From Rhodococcoides fascians A44A (GTDB lineage: Bacteria > Actinomycetota > Actinomycetes > Mycobacteriales > Mycobacteriaceae), in NCBI RefSeq assembly GCF_000760735.1, contig NZ_JMEX01000005.1:680697-744696 (forward strand): DNA of 64,000 bases, given 5' to 3'. The notes beneath the pieces were generated by a model. It was not told the origin of the DNA. It made no database searches and saw only the letters and a program-made list of their open reading frames with translations. Shown one piece after another: positions 7,449 to 17,402 of this stretch (the stretch's first letter is position 1; each line of letters opens with the position of its first letter). A program made the translations under genes and the position numbers.

Positions 7449-8369
7449 TTAGGTCTGTGCCTGGTACAGGCAACCCGACCATTGTGCCAGACCACCGAGG
7501 GTAACGCGAAATCGCCTCGGCGACCGCCGGCGGGCGTTTCGGTGCCACTCGGTCGGGGCAGGCGCCGCCTGAACTGTCCGGTCCAGTTCGTCCTCCGTCG
7601 CCGCGAGCGCGTGGTCGATGCTGGGCTTTCCTGCCACCAGATCCTGCAGGTAGATCTTCGCGCGAATCGCGGGACGACGAATGGTGCGTTCTCGCCGCAA
7701 CGAGCGTTCCATCTTCCGGGGTCGGCGGGTGTAACGCCACCGCGCCCACGGCGAGCCCGGCCTGCCCAGACGAAGGGCGCCGACGAACAGGATGGGAGCG
7801 AAGAACAACCCGATCAATCCGGTCCAGATCTTCCCCTTCGCCAGCACGACAGCGCACAGTGCGAGATGGGCCAACGCCAGTGCAACGAACCCCGCCCGGA
7901 TCACCGGGTCGGCGTCCGCGCGGATATCGGCGATGTTCAGCAGCGCAAGCGGGTGAAAACCGAGCAGCAGCAACCCCGTCCCGGCGACGGCGACGAACAC
8001 GGCGTCGACGGATGCTCGGCCCTGCTCGGACCAGTAGACGTCCTTCAGATAGAACACCAGTGCGAACTCGTCGAGAACGAGTGCAGCGCCCACGCCGAAC
8101 AGGGCTGCGAGGACGGCTCCCGTCTCCCGAGTGCCGTCCTCGAACACCGCAACGAGCGAGATGCCGGACACGAGCATGAGCACGATCCCGAAGACGACGT
8201 GGTGGATGTGCTGGCCCCCGGGAGTGATGTTGCCCGGCCACCACTTCACCTGAGCCCGAATCATCCTGACGCTGAGCCTGATCAGCAGAAACCCGGCGAG
8301 GAAGCCGAGAAGGAAGCAGAGCAACGGCAGTCGTCCGTGCGCGACGATCTCGCGATCCAACCAACTCAC
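7449..8369 (-). CDS. Conserved multi-pass membrane protein, function unknown
   Basis: The 306-aa protein has about seven or eight hydrophobic segments over residues 15-210: LPLLCFLLGFLAGFLLI, HHVVFGIVLMLVSGISLVAV, GAVLAALFGVGAALVLDEFAL and others. A strongly basic, arginine-rich cytoplasmic tail follows (WRYTRRPRKMERSLRRERTI). A histidine cluster, GGQHIHHVVFG, follows the first helix and an acidic DEFAL lies in a later one. This resembles integral membrane proteins common in actinobacteria, but I cannot name a family. The start is GTG at 8367-8369. It lies 45 bp downstream of tex on the same strand. Confidence 0.72.
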   Translation of the reverse strand: MSWLDREIVAHGRLPLLCFLLGFLAGFLLIRLSVRMIRAQVKWWPGNITPGGQHIHHVVFGIVLMLVSGISLVAVFEDGTRETGAVLAALFGVGAALVLDEFALVFYLKDVYWSEQGRASVDAVFVAVAGTGLLLLGFHPLALLNIADIRADADPVIRAGFVALALAHLALCAVVLAKGKIWTGLIGLFFAPILFVGALRLGRPGSPWARWRYTRRPRKMERSLRRERTIRRPAIRAKIYLQDLVAGKPSIDHALAATEDELDRTVQAAPAPTEWHRNARRRSPRRFRVTLGGLAQWSGCLYQAQT

Positions 8370-8414
8370 CGCTGCATCGTGCTCCTCGTGGACGGGCGTG
8401 CCACCCGTCGCATG

Positions 8415-10763
8415 CTACTTACCGAATCCGGCCTTGCGCAGCGCATCGGCCATCGACCCACCGGCAGGCGCGGCGGCCTGCCGTCCACCGCGGTTCTCCC
8501 GCCGGGGCTGCTGACGCCGGTCCTGGCCGTCACCACCGCGTGGAGCGCCCGCGCCGCGGGAACCACCACCGCGGGGACCACCGGTGCTGCGCGGCTTGTC
8601 CTTCGCGGACGCACCCGGCTCGTCGTCGAGGCGCAGACTCAGCCCGATGCGCTGGCGCGGAATGTCGACCTCCATGACCTTGACCTTCACGACGTCGCCG
8701 CTCTTGACGACTTCCCTGGGGTCCTTGACGAAGTTGTGCGACATCGCGGAGACGTGAACGAGCCCGTCCTGGTGCACACCGACGTCGACGAATGCGCCGA
8801 ACGCCGCGACGTTGGTGACCACGCCCTCCAGAGTCATCCCGGGCCGAAGATCCGCGACCTTCTCGATTCCGGCCGCGAAAGTGGCCGTCTTGAATTCGGG
8901 TCGCGGGTCACGGCCGGGCTTCTCGAGTTCGGTGATGATGTCGCTGACGGTCGGGATTCCGAACCGGTCGTCGGCGAAGGTCCGTGGGTCGAGTCCGCGG
9001 AGCAGCGACGTGTTGCCGATGACCTCGCGTACGCCGACTCCTGCCGAATCGACGATCTTGCGCACCACGGGGTATGCCTCGGGGTGGACACTCGAACGGT
9101 CGAGCGGATCGTCCCCGCCGGAGATACGGAGGAAGCCCGCGCACTGCTCGAATGCCTTGGGGCCCAGGCGCGCAACATCCTTCAGTTTGGATCGACTGGC
9201 GAACGGACCGTGTTGATCGCGGTGCGCCACGATACTTTCCGCCAAGGACCCGGCGATGCCGGACACACGGGACAACAGCGGCACCGAAGCCGTGTTGACA
9301 TCCACACCCACCGCGTTCACCGCGTCTTCGACGACGGCACCGAGCGAGCGCGCGAGAAGGGACTCGGAGATGTCGTGCTGATACTGGCCGACACCGATGG
9401 ATTTGGGATCGATCTTGACCAGCTCGGCCAGCGGATCCTGGAGACGACGCGCGATCGACACCGCACCGCGGATGGACACGTCGAGCTCGGGAAGCTCGCT
9501 CGATGCGTAGGCCGAAGCGGAATAGACCGACGCGCCTGCCTCGGACACGACGATCTTGGTCAGACCTGCCGCCGGGTACTTCGCGATCAGCTCCGCCGCC
9601 AACGAATCGGTCTCGCGTGACGCAGTGCCGTTGCCGATGGCGATGAGCTGCACGGAATGTTTGGCCGCCAACGCTGCCAGGGTGGCCAGAGCCTGATCCC
9701 ACTTGCCCTGCGGCTTGTGCGGATAGATCGTGTCGTAGTCCACGACCTTTCCGGTGGAATCCACGACGGCGACCTTGGTTCCGGTGCGGAACCCCGGGTC
9801 GAGCCCCATCGTCGCGCGGTTGCCTGCCGGTGCCGCGAGCAACAGGTCCTTCAGGTTGGAGGCGAACACGTCGACGGCGTCCTTCTCCGCGGACTGACGC
9901 AGTCGCATGCGAACGTCGATCGCGAGCGTCACCACGAGCTTGGTTCGCCACGCCCACCGGACGGTGTCGAGCAACCAGCGGTCCGCGAGACGACCACGAT
10001 CCGCGATGCCGAACTTCGCGGCGATTCGACCTTCGTACACCGTCGGGACGCCGGGGGCCTGCTCCTCCTGCTCGGGTTCGAGGCCGAGCGAGAGCACCTC
10101 CTCCTTCTCTCCACGCAGTGCAGCGAGAATGCGGTGCGACGGCAGGGTCGTGAACGGCTCGGAGAATTCGAAGTAATCGGCGAACTTCGCGCCCTCGTCT
10201 TCTTTGCCCTTGCGCACCGTGGAGGTCAACTGACCACGGGTCCACATGAGTTCACGAAGCTCACCGACGAGATCGGCGTCCTCGGCGAACCGCTCGACCA
10301 GAATGGCCCGCGCACCGTCGAGTTGCTCGGTGTCGAACGACGCAGGATCGGTGTCGGGGTTCGTGATGAGTGCGTCGGCGACCGGTTCGTGGCCGGCTTC
10401 GCGAGCGATCTGAGCCTTGGTGCGCCGCTTCGGCTTGAACGGCAGGTAGATGTCTTCGACACGGGCTTTGGTCTCGGCGAGCATCAACGACTGTTCGAGC
10501 GCCTCGTCCAGCTTTCCCTGCGAGCGAATGGACTCGATGACTGCGTCACGACGCTCGTCGAGCTCACGCAGGTAGCGTAGGCGCTCTTCGAGTTGCCGCA
10601 GTTGCGCGTCGTCGAGCATGCCGGTGACTTCCTTGCGGTACCGGGCGATGAACGGGACCGTCGATCCGCCGTCGAGAAGGTCCACCGCTGCGGCGACCTG
10701 ATCCTCGCGGACGTCGAGTTCCTCGGCTATGCGCTTGTTCACAGTTTTCAGAGCAATCGTCAC
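8415..10763 (-). CDS. tex: Tex-family S1 RNA-binding transcription accessory protein
   Basis: At 782 aa the protein has the full Tex layout. An N-terminal helical region (LDVREDQVAAAVDLLDGGST, PFIARYRKEVTGMLDD) is followed by a YqgF/RNase-H-like fold (TMGLDPGFRTGTKVAVVDSTG). Then come tandem helix-hairpin-helix segments (AVNAVGVDVNTAS through LKDVARLGPKAFEQCAGFL) and one S1 domain (GMTLEGVVTNVAAFGAFVDVGVHQDGLVHVS). The C-terminus is a Gly/Arg-rich tail (about the last 60 residues) of low complexity. Tex binds nucleic acid and affects transcription and toxin expression in other bacteria. GTG at 10761-10763 was chosen because TIALKTVNKRIAEEL follows; the upstream in-frame part overlaps a divergent gene. 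Confidence 0.93.
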   Translation of the reverse strand: MTIALKTVNKRIAEELDVREDQVAAAVDLLDGGSTVPFIARYRKEVTGMLDDAQLRQLEERLRYLRELDERRDAVIESIRSQGKLDEALEQSLMLAETKARVEDIYLPFKPKRRTKAQIAREAGHEPVADALITNPDTDPASFDTEQLDGARAILVERFAEDADLVGELRELMWTRGQLTSTVRKGKEDEGAKFADYFEFSEPFTTLPSHRILAALRGEKEEVLSLGLEPEQEEQAPGVPTVYEGRIAAKFGIADRGRLADRWLLDTVRWAWRTKLVVTLAIDVRMRLRQSAEKDAVDVFASNLKDLLLAAPAGNRATMGLDPGFRTGTKVAVVDSTGKVVDYDTIYPHKPQGKWDQALATLAALAAKHSVQLIAIGNGTASRETDSLAAELIAKYPAAGLTKIVVSEAGASVYSASAYASSELPELDVSIRGAVSIARRLQDPLAELVKIDPKSIGVGQYQHDISESLLARSLGAVVEDAVNAVGVDVNTASVPLLSRVSGIAGSLAESIVAHRDQHGPFASRSKLKDVARLGPKAFEQCAGFLRISGGDDPLDRSSVHPEAYPVVRKIVDSAGVGVREVIGNTSLLRGLDPRTFADDRFGIPTVSDIITELEKPGRDPRPEFKTATFAAGIEKVADLRPGMTLEGVVTNVAAFGAFVDVGVHQDGLVHVSAMSHNFVKDPREVVKSGDVVKVKVMEVDIPRQRIGLSLRLDDEPGASAKDKPRSTGGPRGGGSRGAGAPRGGDGQDRRQQPRRENRGGRQAAAPAGGSMADALRKAGFGK

Positions 10764-10827
10764 GGCGCACGACCCTACAGCTAGTGTGGGACATGTTGTT
10801 CGACGGACCAGTGTGGGAGAACTCGAG

Positions 10828-11784
10828 ATGTCCAGGCCGATGCAAGTCCTGGCAGTTTCCTGCGCCGCACTCCTCGCCGCGATAACGGTTCTCTTCTCGG
10901 GCTGCAGCGTCCCCGAGGACTCGGCCGTCAGCGGCACCCCGAGCACGAGCGAATCACCATTTCCCGATACCGAGGTCGTCGACGACCTCGACCTCGACTC
11001 CCGCATCCCCGAAGCACTCCGTTCCTCCGCCGAACGTGGCGCCGACGTGGACTTCGCGTTGTTGGATCGCGTGACCGGAGATTATTTCGCCGCGGGTGAC
11101 ACCGAACAGATCGAGACGGCGTCGGTGTCGAAGCTCTTCATCGCGGACGACGTACTGAAGGGCGCGGAACTGGCAGGCGTACCGGTCGACGCCGACGACC
11201 TGGAGGCGATGACGACGATGCTCGAGTCGTCGGACGACAACGCCGCGAACACCCTCTGGTACAAGTACGGCGCGGGTGACATCGTCACGCGCATCGCGCA
11301 GCGATACGGGCTGACCGCAACGGCGCCGCCGTGGGACGGCCAGTGGTGGAACACGACGACGACGGCCGCCGAACTCGTGCGCTACTACTCTGCGGTGCTC
11401 GACGGGTCCGGTGGGCTGTCCCCCGCGTCGACCTCGCTCATGATCGGCCTTCTCCGCGAGTCGACTCCCGTGGCCACCGACGGTTATCACCAGCATTTCG
11501 GCATCGTGGACGGACTTCCCGGTGAGCCGGTGCACGCCATCAAGCAGGGGTGGATGTGTTGCATCGCGGATCGCTGGCTGCATCTGTCCACCGGCACCGT
11601 GGGCGTCGACAACCGATTCGTGGTGGCCATGATCTCGCGGGAAGAGATCCACTACGAGGACGACATGGATCACTACCCCGATACCGCCGTGGTGGACGTG
11701 ACCGACGACAGCAGCGCTCAGCATGCGCGTGACACACTCACCGGGTTCGTGACGATGTTGTTCCCGGACGGGAAGCTCGACTGA
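10828..11784 (+). CDS. Lipoprotein with class-A beta-lactamase/PBP-like fold (LppW-like)
   Basis: The 318-aa protein starts MSRPMQVLAVSCAALLAAIT with a lipobox LFSGC around residue 25, so it is a predicted lipoprotein. The body has a penicilloyl-serine-like SVSK (S-x-x-K) in ETASVSKLFIADD, a SSDDNAANTLW segment where class A enzymes have SDN, and KQGWMC where they have KTG. The degenerate third motif argues against ordinary beta-lactamase activity. ATG 10828 follows a GGGAGA Shine-Dalgarno. Its place between rplS/tex and trmD matches M. tuberculosis lppW (Rv2905). Confidence 0.8.
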   Translation: MSRPMQVLAVSCAALLAAITVLFSGCSVPEDSAVSGTPSTSESPFPDTEVVDDLDLDSRIPEALRSSAERGADVDFALLDRVTGDYFAAGDTEQIETASVSKLFIADDVLKGAELAGVPVDADDLEAMTTMLESSDDNAANTLWYKYGAGDIVTRIAQRYGLTATAPPWDGQWWNTTTTAAELVRYYSAVLDGSGGLSPASTSLMIGLLRESTPVATDGYHQHFGIVDGLPGEPVHAIKQGWMCCIADRWLHLSTGTVGVDNRFVVAMISREEIHYEDDMDHYPDTAVVDVTDDSSAQHARDTLTGFVTMLFPDGKLD

Positions 11785-11792
11785 CCGGGCTT

Positions 11793-12494
11793 CTACAGGT
11801 CGGACTGCCCGTCCGAATCGGCGAGCAGGTCCGGTCGTCGTTCCCGCGTCCGGGCAAGGGACTGCTCGCGCCGCCACGCCGCGATTCTGGCGTGGTCACC
11901 GGAGAGCAGAACGTCGGGGACGTCGTGCCCTCTCCACGTCACCGGTCGCGTGTAGCTCGGCCCTTCCAACAACCCGTCGGAGAACGAATCCTCCTGATGG
12001 GATTGTTGGTTTCCGAGTACGCCCGGCATCAGTCTCACGACGGCTTCGCTCATGACGAGCACGGCGGCTTCACCGCCGATGAGCACGTAATCGCCGATGC
12101 TCACTTCCTCGACGCGTACACGCGTCGAGGCTTCGTCGAACACCCGTTGGTCGATACCCTCGTAACGTCCGCACGCGAACACCAGATGCTGTTCCCGAGA
12201 CCATCTTTCGGCTGTGCGCTGCGTGAACGGCACCCCGGCAGGGGTGGGAACGACCAGAAGAGACTCCGGCGTCAGAACGTCGTCGAGCGCATCACCCCAC
12301 ACCGTGGGCTTCATGACCATTCCCGGTCCACCGCCGTACGGAGAATCGTCGACGGCCTTGTGCACGTCGTGGGTCCAGGCGCGCAGATCGTGCACATCGA
12401 CGGACACGAGACCCTTGTCGATTGCCTTGCCCAGCAACGCTGTTCGAAGCGGCTCCAGATACTCCGGGAAGATGGTCACCACGGAGAGGCGCAT
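11793..12494 (-). CDS. trmD: tRNA (guanine-37-N1)-methyltransferase
   Basis: TrmD methylates G37 of tRNAs reading CNN codons, using SAM, which prevents +1 frameshifting. The 233-aa protein has the SPOUT trefoil-knot pieces: [14 protein letters not shown] at the start, [19 protein letters not shown], the [13 protein letters not shown] knot, [21 protein letters not shown] and [10 protein letters not shown]. The start region reads GTGATG; I took the ATG, which overlaps the rimM stop (TGATG). The GTG three bases earlier (to 12497) is equally possible. It is last in rpsP-khpA-rimM-trmD. Confidence 0.96.
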   Translation of the reverse strand: MRLSVVTIFPEYLEPLRTALLGKAIDKGLVSVDVHDLRAWTHDVHKAVDDSPYGGGPGMVMKPTVWGDALDDVLTPESLLVVPTPAGVPFTQRTAERWSREQHLVFACGRYEGIDQRVFDEASTRVRVEEVSIGDYVLIGGEAAVLVMSEAVVRLMPGVLGNQQSHQEDSFSDGLLEGPSYTRPVTWRGHDVPDVLLSGDHARIAAWRREQSLARTRERRPDLLADSDGQSDL

Positions 12495-13024
12495 CACGGC
12501 TCCGGATCCAGCAAACCCTCGGGTGGATCGATCACGACACCGTCGGTCAGTGATACGGACGTGACGATCGCCGCGACGAACGGGACCAGAATCTCGGCGC
12601 GGGATCCGTCGGCCGGTGAGATCGACAGCAGCTCTCCCGCGGCGGAGTGGAGCACTTCCTTCACCGTCCCGACCTCGGTGCCGTCGACGTGGCGGACCGA
12701 CAGGCCTTCCAGTTCGTGGTCGTAGAATTCGTCCGGATCGTCGGACGGGGGCAGGTCGTCCGACTCGACGAAGAACAGGGTGCCGCGAAGGGCATCGGCC
12801 GCCGTCCGGTCCGCGATGCCCTTCAAGCGCAGCAGAAGCCGCCCGGAGTGTTCCCGGGCGGCTTCCACTGTGTAGGACATCGTGTCGGTTCGGTTACGTG
12901 GTGCACGTCCGCGAAGCTCCGAGCCGACGGCGAAGCGGGCATCGGGATCGTCGGTGCGAACCTCGACGACCAGCTCCCCTTTGACGCCGTGCGACTTCGC
13001 CACACGACCGACTACGAGTTCCAT
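12494..13024 (-). CDS. rimM: Ribosome maturation factor RimM
   Basis: The 176-aa protein has the N-terminal RimM barrel ([40 protein letters not shown]). A C-terminal PRC barrel follows ([46 protein letters not shown]). RimM binds S19 and helps assemble the 30S head. It overlaps trmD by one base at the 3' side and follows khpA by 9 bp. Confidence 0.95.
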   Translation of the reverse strand: MELVVGRVAKSHGVKGELVVEVRTDDPDARFAVGSELRGRAPRNRTDTMSYTVEAAREHSGRLLLRLKGIADRTAADALRGTLFFVESDDLPPSDDPDEFYDHELEGLSVRHVDGTEVGTVKEVLHSAAGELLSISPADGSRAEILVPFVAAIVTSVSLTDGVVIDPPEGLLDPEP

Positions 13025-13033
13025 CGTCGGTTC

Positions 13034-13276
13034 TTATTGATCGGTGTCGACGACGTCGACGCGGATTCCGCGTCCGCCGATACCGGAGACGAGCGTGCGC
13101 AGCGCGGTGGCCGTGCGGCCGCCGCGTCCGATCACCTTGCCGAGATCGTCGGGATGCACGTGCACCTCGACGGTGCGCCCTCGGCGTCCGGTGATCAGCT
13201 CGACGCGTACGTCGTCAGGATTGGCGACGATGCCGCGAACGAGATGTTCGACGGCATCGGCGACAACTGCACTCAC
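13034..13276 (-). CDS. khpA: KH-domain RNA-binding protein (KhpA)
   Basis: This 80-aa protein is essentially one KH domain, with the RNA-contacting GxxG as [16 protein letters not shown] and a strand [12 protein letters not shown]. KhpA, with KhpB, binds many RNAs and affects cell size and division in Gram-positives. It starts with GTG overlapping the rpsP stop (GTGA at 13273-13276), so translation is probably coupled to S16. The rpsP-khpA-rimM-trmD order is the standard actinobacterial arrangement. Confidence 0.92.
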   Translation of the reverse strand: MSAVVADAVEHLVRGIVANPDDVRVELITGRRGRTVEVHVHPDDLGKVIGRGGRTATALRTLVSGIGGRGIRVDVVDTDQ

Positions 13277-13746
13277 TTCTCAGCAGCCTCGGCGGCCGGC
13301 GCGTCTGCCGTCTCGGTGGCAGCGGCGTCGTCGGCCTTTGCAGCGTCGTCGGCCTTGGGGGCCTTCTTCTTCTTTGCCGTGGTTGCGTCACCGAGCGGCT
13401 CGGCGTCGGCCTGAGCGAGTGCTGCGTTGAACAGGTCCAGCTTGGACGGCTTGGGCTCTGCGACGCGCAGGGTGCCCTCGGCGCCGGGGAGGCCCTTGAA
13501 CTTCTGCCAGTCACCGGTGATCTTCAGCAGAGCCTCGACGGGCTCGGTCGGCAGAGCACCGACGCCCAGCCAGTACTGTGCGCGCTCGGAGTCGATGTCG
13601 ATGATGCTGGGGTCCTGCTTGGGCTCGTACTTGCCGATGGTCTCGATCGCACGGCCGTTGCGGCGGGTGCGAGAGTCGGCGATGACGACGCGGTAGTGCG
13701 GGGTGCGGATCTTGCCGATACGCATGAGCTTGATCTTGACAGCCAT
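13273..13746 (-). CDS. rpsP: 30S ribosomal protein S16
   Basis: The 157-aa product begins [20 protein letters not shown] and has the bS16 core through residue about 85 ([29 protein letters not shown]). A C-terminal extension of about 60 residues rich in Ala, Lys and Asp follows ([20 protein letters not shown]). That kind of low-complexity tail is common on actinobacterial S16. The ATG at 13744-13746 has GAGG upstream. It is first in the rpsP-khpA-rimM-trmD operon, with a 170-bp upstream gap for its promoter. Confidence 0.96.
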   Translation of the reverse strand: MAVKIKLMRIGKIRTPHYRVVIADSRTRRNGRAIETIGKYEPKQDPSIIDIDSERAQYWLGVGALPTEPVEALLKITGDWQKFKGLPGAEGTLRVAEPKPSKLDLFNAALAQADAEPLGDATTAKKKKAPKADDAAKADDAAATETADAPAAEAAEK

Positions 13747-13916
13747 GAAGGTGAAGCCTCTTTCGTTGTGGTCACGGCGCAATTCAGCGGTGCGCACGGA
13801 CTGCGCACCCGGTTTTGCGTTGATGGGGGTGTTGTGACCGCCGTACGGTACGTAACCGGTGACGGGCGAACAGCGTCTTATTGTGCCAGACGCACCCCGA
13901 TGTCGGTTAATCGGTG

Positions 13917-14756
13917 TCAAGCGACGAGCAGAATCGCCAGCGCAGGGAGCGCATTGTTGGTCGAGTGGGCGATCGTCGACGACATCACCGAGCCGGATCT
14001 CATGCGTGCGATACCGATGGCCAGGCCTCCCCACACGAGAATCACGAGCCGCCATCCCTCCCGGTGCCAGAGCGCGAACGCAACAGCGGTGACGACGAGA
14101 ATCACCCACTTGTTTCCCAGCCACGCACCCCGCATCGGGGGTACACGCCGTTCGAGAGCGCCCCAGGCCATGCCGCGAAACATCACCTCCTCACAGAACG
14201 GTGCACCGAGCCAGATCCACAGAGCCAGAACGATTTTCCACGTCGGCGACAACACCCCGAGCCCGGCGAGGGGCACCTGGTCCCCCAGGTCCGTCTGCGA
14301 CAGTACGACCAAGGCCAGCACGATCGCGCCCGCCAACGCTGCAAGACCCCAGATCAGACCCGTTCTGAGTTGGTTGCCGAACTCCGTCGCGGAGGTGGGA
14401 AGGCCGAAGTCGACGACGGGCCCGTTGCCGCGCCTCCAGCTGATCGCGAGCGACAACGTCAGGGCAGCCAGGCTCGGAAGCATGATCGCCAACACGTAGA
14501 CGCCCGGCACGTCGGTGTCGAACACCAGGGGCGCGAGAAGGAAGCCCGCGAGGTTGACGAGCAGTACCGTCGACGCCGCCGGGATTCCCCACCGACCACG
14601 CGGCCGTCGGCGCGCGGCGGCCTCCTCGGCTCGCCAGTACGAGGCAGAACCGGAACTGTCGTGGTGCACCGCATTCATCGGTGCCATTCCCGTCCAGCTG
14701 GGCTCGCCGGACCGGTCGGGGCCGGTGCGCGGGTCGGGTCCGTAGGGTGATGTCAC
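13917..14756 (-). CDS. CPBP-family intramembrane glutamic protease
   Basis: The 279-aa protein has about seven or eight hydrophobic segments and the three CPBP (Abi/Rce1-like) motifs. These are EEVMFRG in [20 protein letters not shown], the FALWHREGW histidine, and [13 protein letters not shown]. These supply the Glu/His active site of Rce1-type proteases. CPBP members process prenylated proteins, peptides or, in some cases, take part in bacteriocin immunity; the substrate here is unknown. GTG at 14754-14756 overlaps the amidohydrolase stop (GTGA), so the two are probably co-translated. An internal ATG ([10 protein letters not shown]) is a weaker alternative start. Confidence 0.85.
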   Translation of the reverse strand: MTSPYGPDPRTGPDRSGEPSWTGMAPMNAVHHDSSGSASYWRAEEAAARRRPRGRWGIPAASTVLLVNLAGFLLAPLVFDTDVPGVYVLAIMLPSLAALTLSLAISWRRGNGPVVDFGLPTSATEFGNQLRTGLIWGLAALAGAIVLALVVLSQTDLGDQVPLAGLGVLSPTWKIVLALWIWLGAPFCEEVMFRGMAWGALERRVPPMRGAWLGNKWVILVVTAVAFALWHREGWRLVILVWGGLAIGIARMRSGSVMSSTIAHSTNNALPALAILLVA

Positions 14757-15838
14757 GCTGGGCGCTTGGTCGGAATTCCGCGCAATACGATCACGTCGGG
14801 CGAGGACAGTACATCCGGCCCGGTTCGTGGGTCCTCGGAGTACACGAGCAGATCGGCCGGCGCCCCGTGCTCGAGACCGGCTTGGCCGAGCCAGGTCCGC
14901 GCGTTCCAACTGGCAGCGCCGAGTGCGTCGGTGGGAGACATCCCGATACGGGTGAGTGCATGGACCTCGTCGGCGATCCGGCCGTGCCGAATCGATCCGC
15001 CTGCGTCGGTGCCCGCGAAGATGGGCACACCCGCGTCGTGCGCGCGACCCACCGTGTCCGCGACGCGAGAATGCAGGTCGCGCATGTGGCGTGCGTACAC
15101 CGGATACTTCGTCGCGGAATCGGCGATCGACGGGAAGGTCTCGATGTTGACGAGTGTCGGTACCAGTGCGGTCCCGTGCTCGACCATCATGTCCACGGTC
15201 TCGTCGGTCAGCCCGGTACCGTGCTCGATGCAGTCGATGCCCGCACCGATCAACCCGGGCAGCGCATCCTCACCGAACACGTGCGCGGTGACGCGTGCAC
15301 CCTCCTCGTGGGCGGCGTCGATCGCTGCCTTCAAGATCTGTTCGTCCCACAGCGGGCGCAGATCCCCGACACTGCGGTCGATCCAGTCCCCCACGAGCTT
15401 GACCCAACCGTCCCCGAATCGGGCTTGCTGACGGACGGCGTCGGGTAACTGCGATTCGTCCTCGATGTCCACCGCCAGACCGGGGATGTACCGCTTCGGC
15501 GACGCTATGTGCCGTCCCGCCCGAATGATTCGCGGCAGGTCCTCGTAGTCGTCGAGGACACGCGTGTCCACCGGTGATCCGGCGTCGCGCAACAGCAGAG
15601 CCCCCACGTCACGTTCGGTGCGGGCCTGCTCGATCGACCCCGCCAGATCCTCGTGGCCGCCGCCGTACTTGATGCCGACGTGGCAGTGCGCGTCGACCAG
15701 CCCGGGAAGGATCCAACCGTCGTCCGCAAGCGTGTCGGCTCCCGCGACGGGCTCCGACGACACCGCGCCGTCGACTATCCAGATCTCGACGAGGCTCTCG
15801 GACGGAAGTGCCCGTCCTCGTACCCGATACGCGGCCAC
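14753..15838 (-). CDS. Amidohydrolase family metal-dependent hydrolase (Rv2915c-like)
   Basis: The 361-aa protein has the amidohydrolase TIM-barrel signatures: ILPGLVDAHCHVGIKYGG (the HxH metal pair), a conserved Lys in DGWVKLVGDW, His in ARVTAHVFGE and IEHGTGLTDE, and Asp in FAGTDAGGSIRHG. The small beta-sandwich halves flank the barrel. It is nearest to imidazolonepropionase/prolidase-type enzymes, but the substrate cannot be read. It starts GTG 7 bp after ffh ends, and its stop overlaps the CPBP gene. The same ffh neighbour is found in M. tuberculosis. Confidence 0.88.
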   Translation of the reverse strand: MAAYRVRGRALPSESLVEIWIVDGAVSSEPVAGADTLADDGWILPGLVDAHCHVGIKYGGGHEDLAGSIEQARTERDVGALLLRDAGSPVDTRVLDDYEDLPRIIRAGRHIASPKRYIPGLAVDIEDESQLPDAVRQQARFGDGWVKLVGDWIDRSVGDLRPLWDEQILKAAIDAAHEEGARVTAHVFGEDALPGLIGAGIDCIEHGTGLTDETVDMMVEHGTALVPTLVNIETFPSIADSATKYPVYARHMRDLHSRVADTVGRAHDAGVPIFAGTDAGGSIRHGRIADEVHALTRIGMSPTDALGAASWNARTWLGQAGLEHGAPADLLVYSEDPRTGPDVLSSPDVIVLRGIPTKRPA

Positions 15839-15845
15839 GGCCGAT

Positions 15846-17402
15846 CTACTTCTTCGGCAGCTTCAGCTGTGACAGGTCGATGCCTTCGAGTCCCGGAGGA
15901 AGCTGGTCGAGCCCTTTGGGCATGGACGACAGGTCCGGCATGCCCGCAGGCATACCTCCGGGCATGCCCGGGAAGCCGCCGCGGATCTTGGGCTGAGTCG
16001 GCCCCCGACCGCCCTTCTTGCCTTTCTTGCCCTTCTTGTTCCTGACCTGCTTGCGCGCGCCCGGCATGCCCATCCGGCCTGCCATGGCGGACATCATCTT
16101 TCGAGCTTCGAAGAAACGATCGACGAGTTGGTTGACGTCGGAGACCTTCACGCCCGAGCCGTTGGCGATACGCAGACGACGTGACGCGTTGATGATCTTG
16201 GGGTCGGTGCGCTCCTGCGGCGTCATGCCGCGAATGATCGCCTGCACTCGATCCAACTGCTTCTCGTCGACGTTGGCCAGTTCTTTCATCTGGCCGGCGC
16301 CGGGCAGCATGCCCAGGAGATTGCCGATGGGGCCCATCTTGCGAACGGCCATCATCTGTTCGAGGAAGTCGTCGAGCGTGAGCTGGCCGGAGCCGATCTT
16401 GTTGGCCGTGGCCTCGGCCTGCTCGGCGTCGAAATGCTGCTCGGCCTGCTCGATCAGGCTGAGTACGTCACCCATACCGAGGATGCGGCTGGCCATGCGG
16501 TCGGGGTGGAAGACGTCGAAGTCCTCGAGCTTCTCACCGGTCGACGCGAACATGATGGGCTCGCCGGTCACCTCGCGGACGCTCAGTGCCGCGCCGCCGC
16601 GTGCGTCGCCGTCGAGCTTGGTCAGTACGACACCGGTGAATCCGACGCCGTCCCGGAAGGCCTGCGCGGTGCTGACCGCGTCCTGGCCGACCATCGCGTC
16701 GAGGACGAACAGTGTTTCGTCCGGCTGAACCGCGTCGCGAATACCCGCGGCCTGGTTCATCAGTTCGGTGTCGATACCGAGGCGGCCTGCGGTGTCGACG
16801 ATGACGATGTCGAATTGTTTGGCGCGAGCCTCGGCGACGCCTGCGCGTGCGACCTCGACGGGATCGGCTGCCGAAATGCCTAACGCGTTCTCCCCGCCGC
16901 CGATGGACGTTCCCGGGTGGGGCGCGAACACCGTTGCGCCTGCCCGTTCACCGACGATCTGCAGCTGGCTGACCGCGCCCGGGCGCTGGAGGTCACACGC
17001 GACGAGCAAGGGTGTGTGCCCCTGGTCCTTCAGCCACCTGGCCAGCTTGCCCGCCAGCGTGGTCTTACCCGATCCCTGAAGACCGGCGAGCATGATCACC
17101 GTCGGCGGGGTCTTCGCGAACTGCAGGCGGCGGGTCTCGCCTCCGAGGATCCCGACGAGTTCCTCGTTGACGATCTTGACGACCTGCTGCGCGGGGTTGA
17201 GAGCACCCGAGACCTCCGCGCCCTTGGCGCGCGTCTTGATGCGGGTGATGAACTCGCGGACGACGGGCAGAGCCACGTCGGCCTCGAGCAACGCGAGCCG
17301 GATCTCACGGGCCGTGGCGTCGATGTCGGCACCGGAGAGCCGCCCCTTGCCCCGCAGGTCCTTGAGGGTTCCGGTCAACCTGTCGGAAAGGGATTCGAAC
17401 AC
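15846..17402 (-). CDS. ffh: Signal recognition particle protein Ffh (SRP54)
   Basis: The 518-aa SRP GTPase binds 4.5S RNA and signal sequences of nascent membrane proteins and docks with FtsY. The order is N domain (FESLSDRLTGTLKDLRGKGR), P-loop GLQGSGKTTLAGKLARWL, DTAGRLGID, TKLDGDARGGAAL, then the M domain (KMGPIGNLLGMLPGAG, RRLRIANGSG). The tail is rich in Lys and Met/Pro/Gly (MPGGMPAGMPDL). I chose GTG at 17400-17402 because AGGAG lies 8 bp upstream and FESLSDRL follows. An upstream GTG at 17411 would add three residues. Confidence 0.96.
   Translation of the reverse strand: MFESLSDRLTGTLKDLRGKGRLSGADIDATAREIRLALLEADVALPVVREFITRIKTRAKGAEVSGALNPAQQVVKIVNEELVGILGGETRRLQFAKTPPTVIMLAGLQGSGKTTLAGKLARWLKDQGHTPLLVACDLQRPGAVSQLQIVGERAGATVFAPHPGTSIGGGENALGISAADPVEVARAGVAEARAKQFDIVIVDTAGRLGIDTELMNQAAGIRDAVQPDETLFVLDAMVGQDAVSTAQAFRDGVGFTGVVLTKLDGDARGGAALSVREVTGEPIMFASTGEKLEDFDVFHPDRMASRILGMGDVLSLIEQAEQHFDAEQAEATANKIGSGQLTLDDFLEQMMAVRKMGPIGNLLGMLPGAGQMKELANVDEKQLDRVQAIIRGMTPQERTDPKIINASRRLRIANGSGVKVSDVNQLVDRFFEARKMMSAMAGRMGMPGARKQVRNKKGKKGKKGGRGPTQPKIRGGFPGMPGGMPAGMPDLSSMPKGLDQLPPGLEGIDLSQLKLPKK

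Noticed and set aside
7116..9620. 834-aa plus-strand frame over rplS, the membrane-protein gene and tex
   Set aside because: Opposite to three well-supported genes, of low-complexity composition and without any motif.
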